Below, piece after piece: positions 62,630 through 64,000 of a stretch of DNA of 64,000 nt. The position numbers and the translations under genes were made by a program. Source of the stretch: JAGQVA01 sp041391725. Its GTDB lineage: Bacteria; Bacteroidota; Bacteroidia; J057. Below the pieces are notes generated by a model, which did not search any database, was not told where the DNA came from, and saw nothing but the letters and a program-made list of their open reading frames with translations. Position 1 is the stretch's first letter, and every line of letters starts with the position of its first letter. The stretch spans positions 248,001 through 312,000 of the forward strand of contig JAWKNL010000002.1 in assembly GCA_041391725.1 (NCBI GenBank), given 5' to 3'.

Positions 62630-63748
62630 ATGAAACTCAGCTATTTCTCCCTGTTTTGGGCCTTTGTTTTTACCGGCCTGATGGCTTTTGGCCAGGAAAG
62701 TGAAAAAATTAAGTTTCAGGAAACCACCTTCGATTTTGGTGTAATCAAAAAGGATGATAAAGCCGTTCATACCTTTACCTTCACCAACGTTTCCGCTGAG
62801 CCTGTATCTCTTACCCGTGTCAAAGCATCCTGCGGATGTACCACGCCTTCATGGACAAAAGAAGAAGTGAAGCCGGGGAAAACGGGGGAAATCAATGTGG
62901 AATACAACACGGCCAGAGTTGGCCCATTTACCAAAACCGTTACCGTCAATTACGACAGTCTGGAAAAACCAGTAATCCTTTATATAAAGGGTGAGGTAAA
63001 ACAGCCTGAAGGAGAGGACTTTATCGCGTATGCACACAATATGGGCGGACTCGCATTTGACAAAATCAACCACAGTATCGGTACGCTCAACTCGGATGCC
63101 TCACGTACCATAGAAATCAAAGCAAAAAATGTCAGCCCGCAAAAAATCACTTTTACCGGGCGTTATGATAAAGAAATGATGTTTGACGTGGAGATTGACA
63201 ATAAAGAACTGATCCCCGGTCAGCGCGCCACCATCAGGATTACAATTGCCGGAGATAAATTTATCACTCCCGGTACATTCAGCAAGCAGGTAGTGATATA
63301 CACCGACGAGGCAGAAGGCGCCGGCAAATCCATTCAGATCAATGGCAACCTCAACAAGGTGTATTCACAGGAAGAACTTGCCCGAATGCCCAATATTCAG
63401 TTTGAACTTACCGAATACGATGGCGGTTCGGTGATTGACGGAGAAAAGGTTATTTACGCCTACAAATTCCAGAATACAGGCAAAGATGACCTGGTGATCG
63501 AATCGGTGAAAGCCTCCTGCGGATGTACGGCCACTGCACCTAAAGACATGGTAATTCCCGGTGGAGGTACTTCCGAGATTGTCGCTACCTTTGACTCCCG
63601 TGGTCGCAGCGGCCCACAGACCAAAACCATCACGGTCCGCTCCAATGACCCGGATACGCCTACGGTAGTATTGCGCCTGAAAGTCGAAGTGGAAAAAGAT
63701 CCTTTCCACATGGATGATACCGGCCCTTCAGTAGGTGTGAACCGGTAG
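62630..63748 (+). CDS. Exported protein with two DUF1573 domains
   Basis: 372 residues from the ATG at 62630 (MKLSYFSLFWAFVFTGLMAF, then GQ), a signal peptide; the longer frame would place 18 residues before it, over the promoter. Two DUF1573 (ASH/MSP-like Ig) domains carry VKASCGCTTPSW and VKASCGCTATAPKD with the paired cysteines, and a middle Ig-like domain separates them. Such proteins are abundant in Bacteroidota envelopes; function unknown. Confidence 0.87.
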   Translation: MKLSYFSLFWAFVFTGLMAFGQESEKIKFQETTFDFGVIKKDDKAVHTFTFTNVSAEPVSLTRVKASCGCTTPSWTKEEVKPGKTGEINVEYNTARVGPFTKTVTVNYDSLEKPVILYIKGEVKQPEGEDFIAYAHNMGGLAFDKINHSIGTLNSDASRTIEIKAKNVSPQKITFTGRYDKEMMFDVEIDNKELIPGQRATIRITIAGDKFITPGTFSKQVVIYTDEAEGAGKSIQINGNLNKVYSQEELARMPNIQFELTEYDGGSVIDGEKVIYAYKFQNTGKDDLVIESVKASCGCTATAPKDMVIPGGGTSEIVATFDSRGRSGPQTKTITVRSNDPDTPTVVLRLKVEVEKDPFHMDDTGPSVGVNR

Positions 63749-63826
63749 ATTGCCTAAAAAAAATCGCAACTATTTATATTGCGGTTCGTATATAAACTCG
63801 CTGGAAACGGCAAAGTTCTTTCACAT

Positions 63827-64000
63827 GGGGACGACACGGAATCGACGGGTCGGTAAATGCAAAGTATAAGCATGCAGTGGGCTGTAGGAGAACCACTTAA
63901 ATCCACTTCTGCAAACAATAAATGGCGAAAGAAATTACGCTCTCGCTGCCTAGTTAGACTAAGCACTGAGATGTTTTCCGGGAGTTTTTATCTGTCAGAC
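63827..64000 (+). ncRNA. ssrA: tmRNA (ssrA), 3' end cut by window
   Basis: Rescues stalled ribosomes. The 5' end is GGGGACGACACGGAATCGAC, the conserved tRNA-like 5' part. The tag frame at 63924-63953 reads GGC GAA AGA AAT TAC GCT CTC GCT GCC TAG, giving the peptide GERNYALAA, where Bacteroidota usually have GENNYALAA. The 3' tRNA-like half with the CCA end lies outside the window. Confidence 0.92.

Noticed and set aside
63749..63826. CGCAA/TTGCG stem after the DUF1573 gene as a terminator
   Set aside because: The arms are only 5 bp with a 9-nt loop and no T-run follows.

Overview
The window looks like chromosomal DNA of a Bacteroidota bacterium. The evidence is two proteins with type IX secretion (T9SS) C-terminal sorting domains, a Bacteroidota-type LptD, promoters of the TTG-N19/21-TAnnTTTG kind, and an ssrA tag ending NYALAA. 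The genus cannot be named from the sequence alone.

Positions 1-694 hold the end of a membrane-anchored TPR protein. It meets galE tail to tail, and a single CTAG supplies both stop codons. From 33658 down to 691 every gene lies on the minus strand. About 28 genes are packed with 4-8 bp overlaps or gaps mostly under 30 bp, which makes one large surface-glycan locus. In transcription order it encodes a legionaminate-type nonulosonate module (PtmE-, LegB- and LegC-like proteins and an acetyltransferase), an autoregulated-looking winged-helix regulator, a 1269-residue T9SS cargo protein and an ABC flippase. The nonulosonate synthase, 2-epimerase and CMP-transferase (neuB/neuC/neuA family) follow. 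Next come a NodB deacetylase, a formyltransferase, a GT-B-like protein, a methyltransferase, a WbpB/WbpD/WbpE-like trio for a 2,3-diacetamido-uronic acid, six GT4 glycosyltransferases, a Wzy/O-antigen-ligase-like protein and a WcaF-like acetyltransferase. The run ends with a UDP-sugar epimerase, an AsnB-type amidotransferase, a GT2 and galE. Together these can make, modify, polymerise and flip a glycan rich in acidic amino sugars.

From 33828 the plus strand carries an orphan cysD and a COG2509-type flavoprotein. A scrap-yard follows (36298-37630): Rhs/YD fragments, an antitoxin/PIN-toxin pair bracketed by a 24-bp direct repeat, a transposase tail, and a 16-bp tandem repeat ending in a perfect 28-bp palindrome. 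Then come PBP1A, a small exported protein and a plus-strand housekeeping run: mutL, two rhomboid-family genes, an EEP hydrolase, cysS, a glutaminyl-cyclase-like M28 lipoprotein, a GT2 and an ECF sigma factor. Next are a ChbG/YdjC deacetylase, DUF4160/DUF2442 remnants, a YdeI-family gene, malQ, a beta-propeller protein with lptD, an amidase, a small T9SS protein, a GT39-like membrane protein, a DUF1573 protein and a truncated tmRNA gene.

Several genes that should be intact (neuC, the rhomboid, malQ, cysS, the sigma factor, the ChbG gene) are broken by small indels. Most are in short homopolymers, and they are very dense at 46100-46420 and 48830-51220. Because cysS is essential, I read this mainly as local consensus error rather than gene decay. 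Affected genes are annotated across the breaks.
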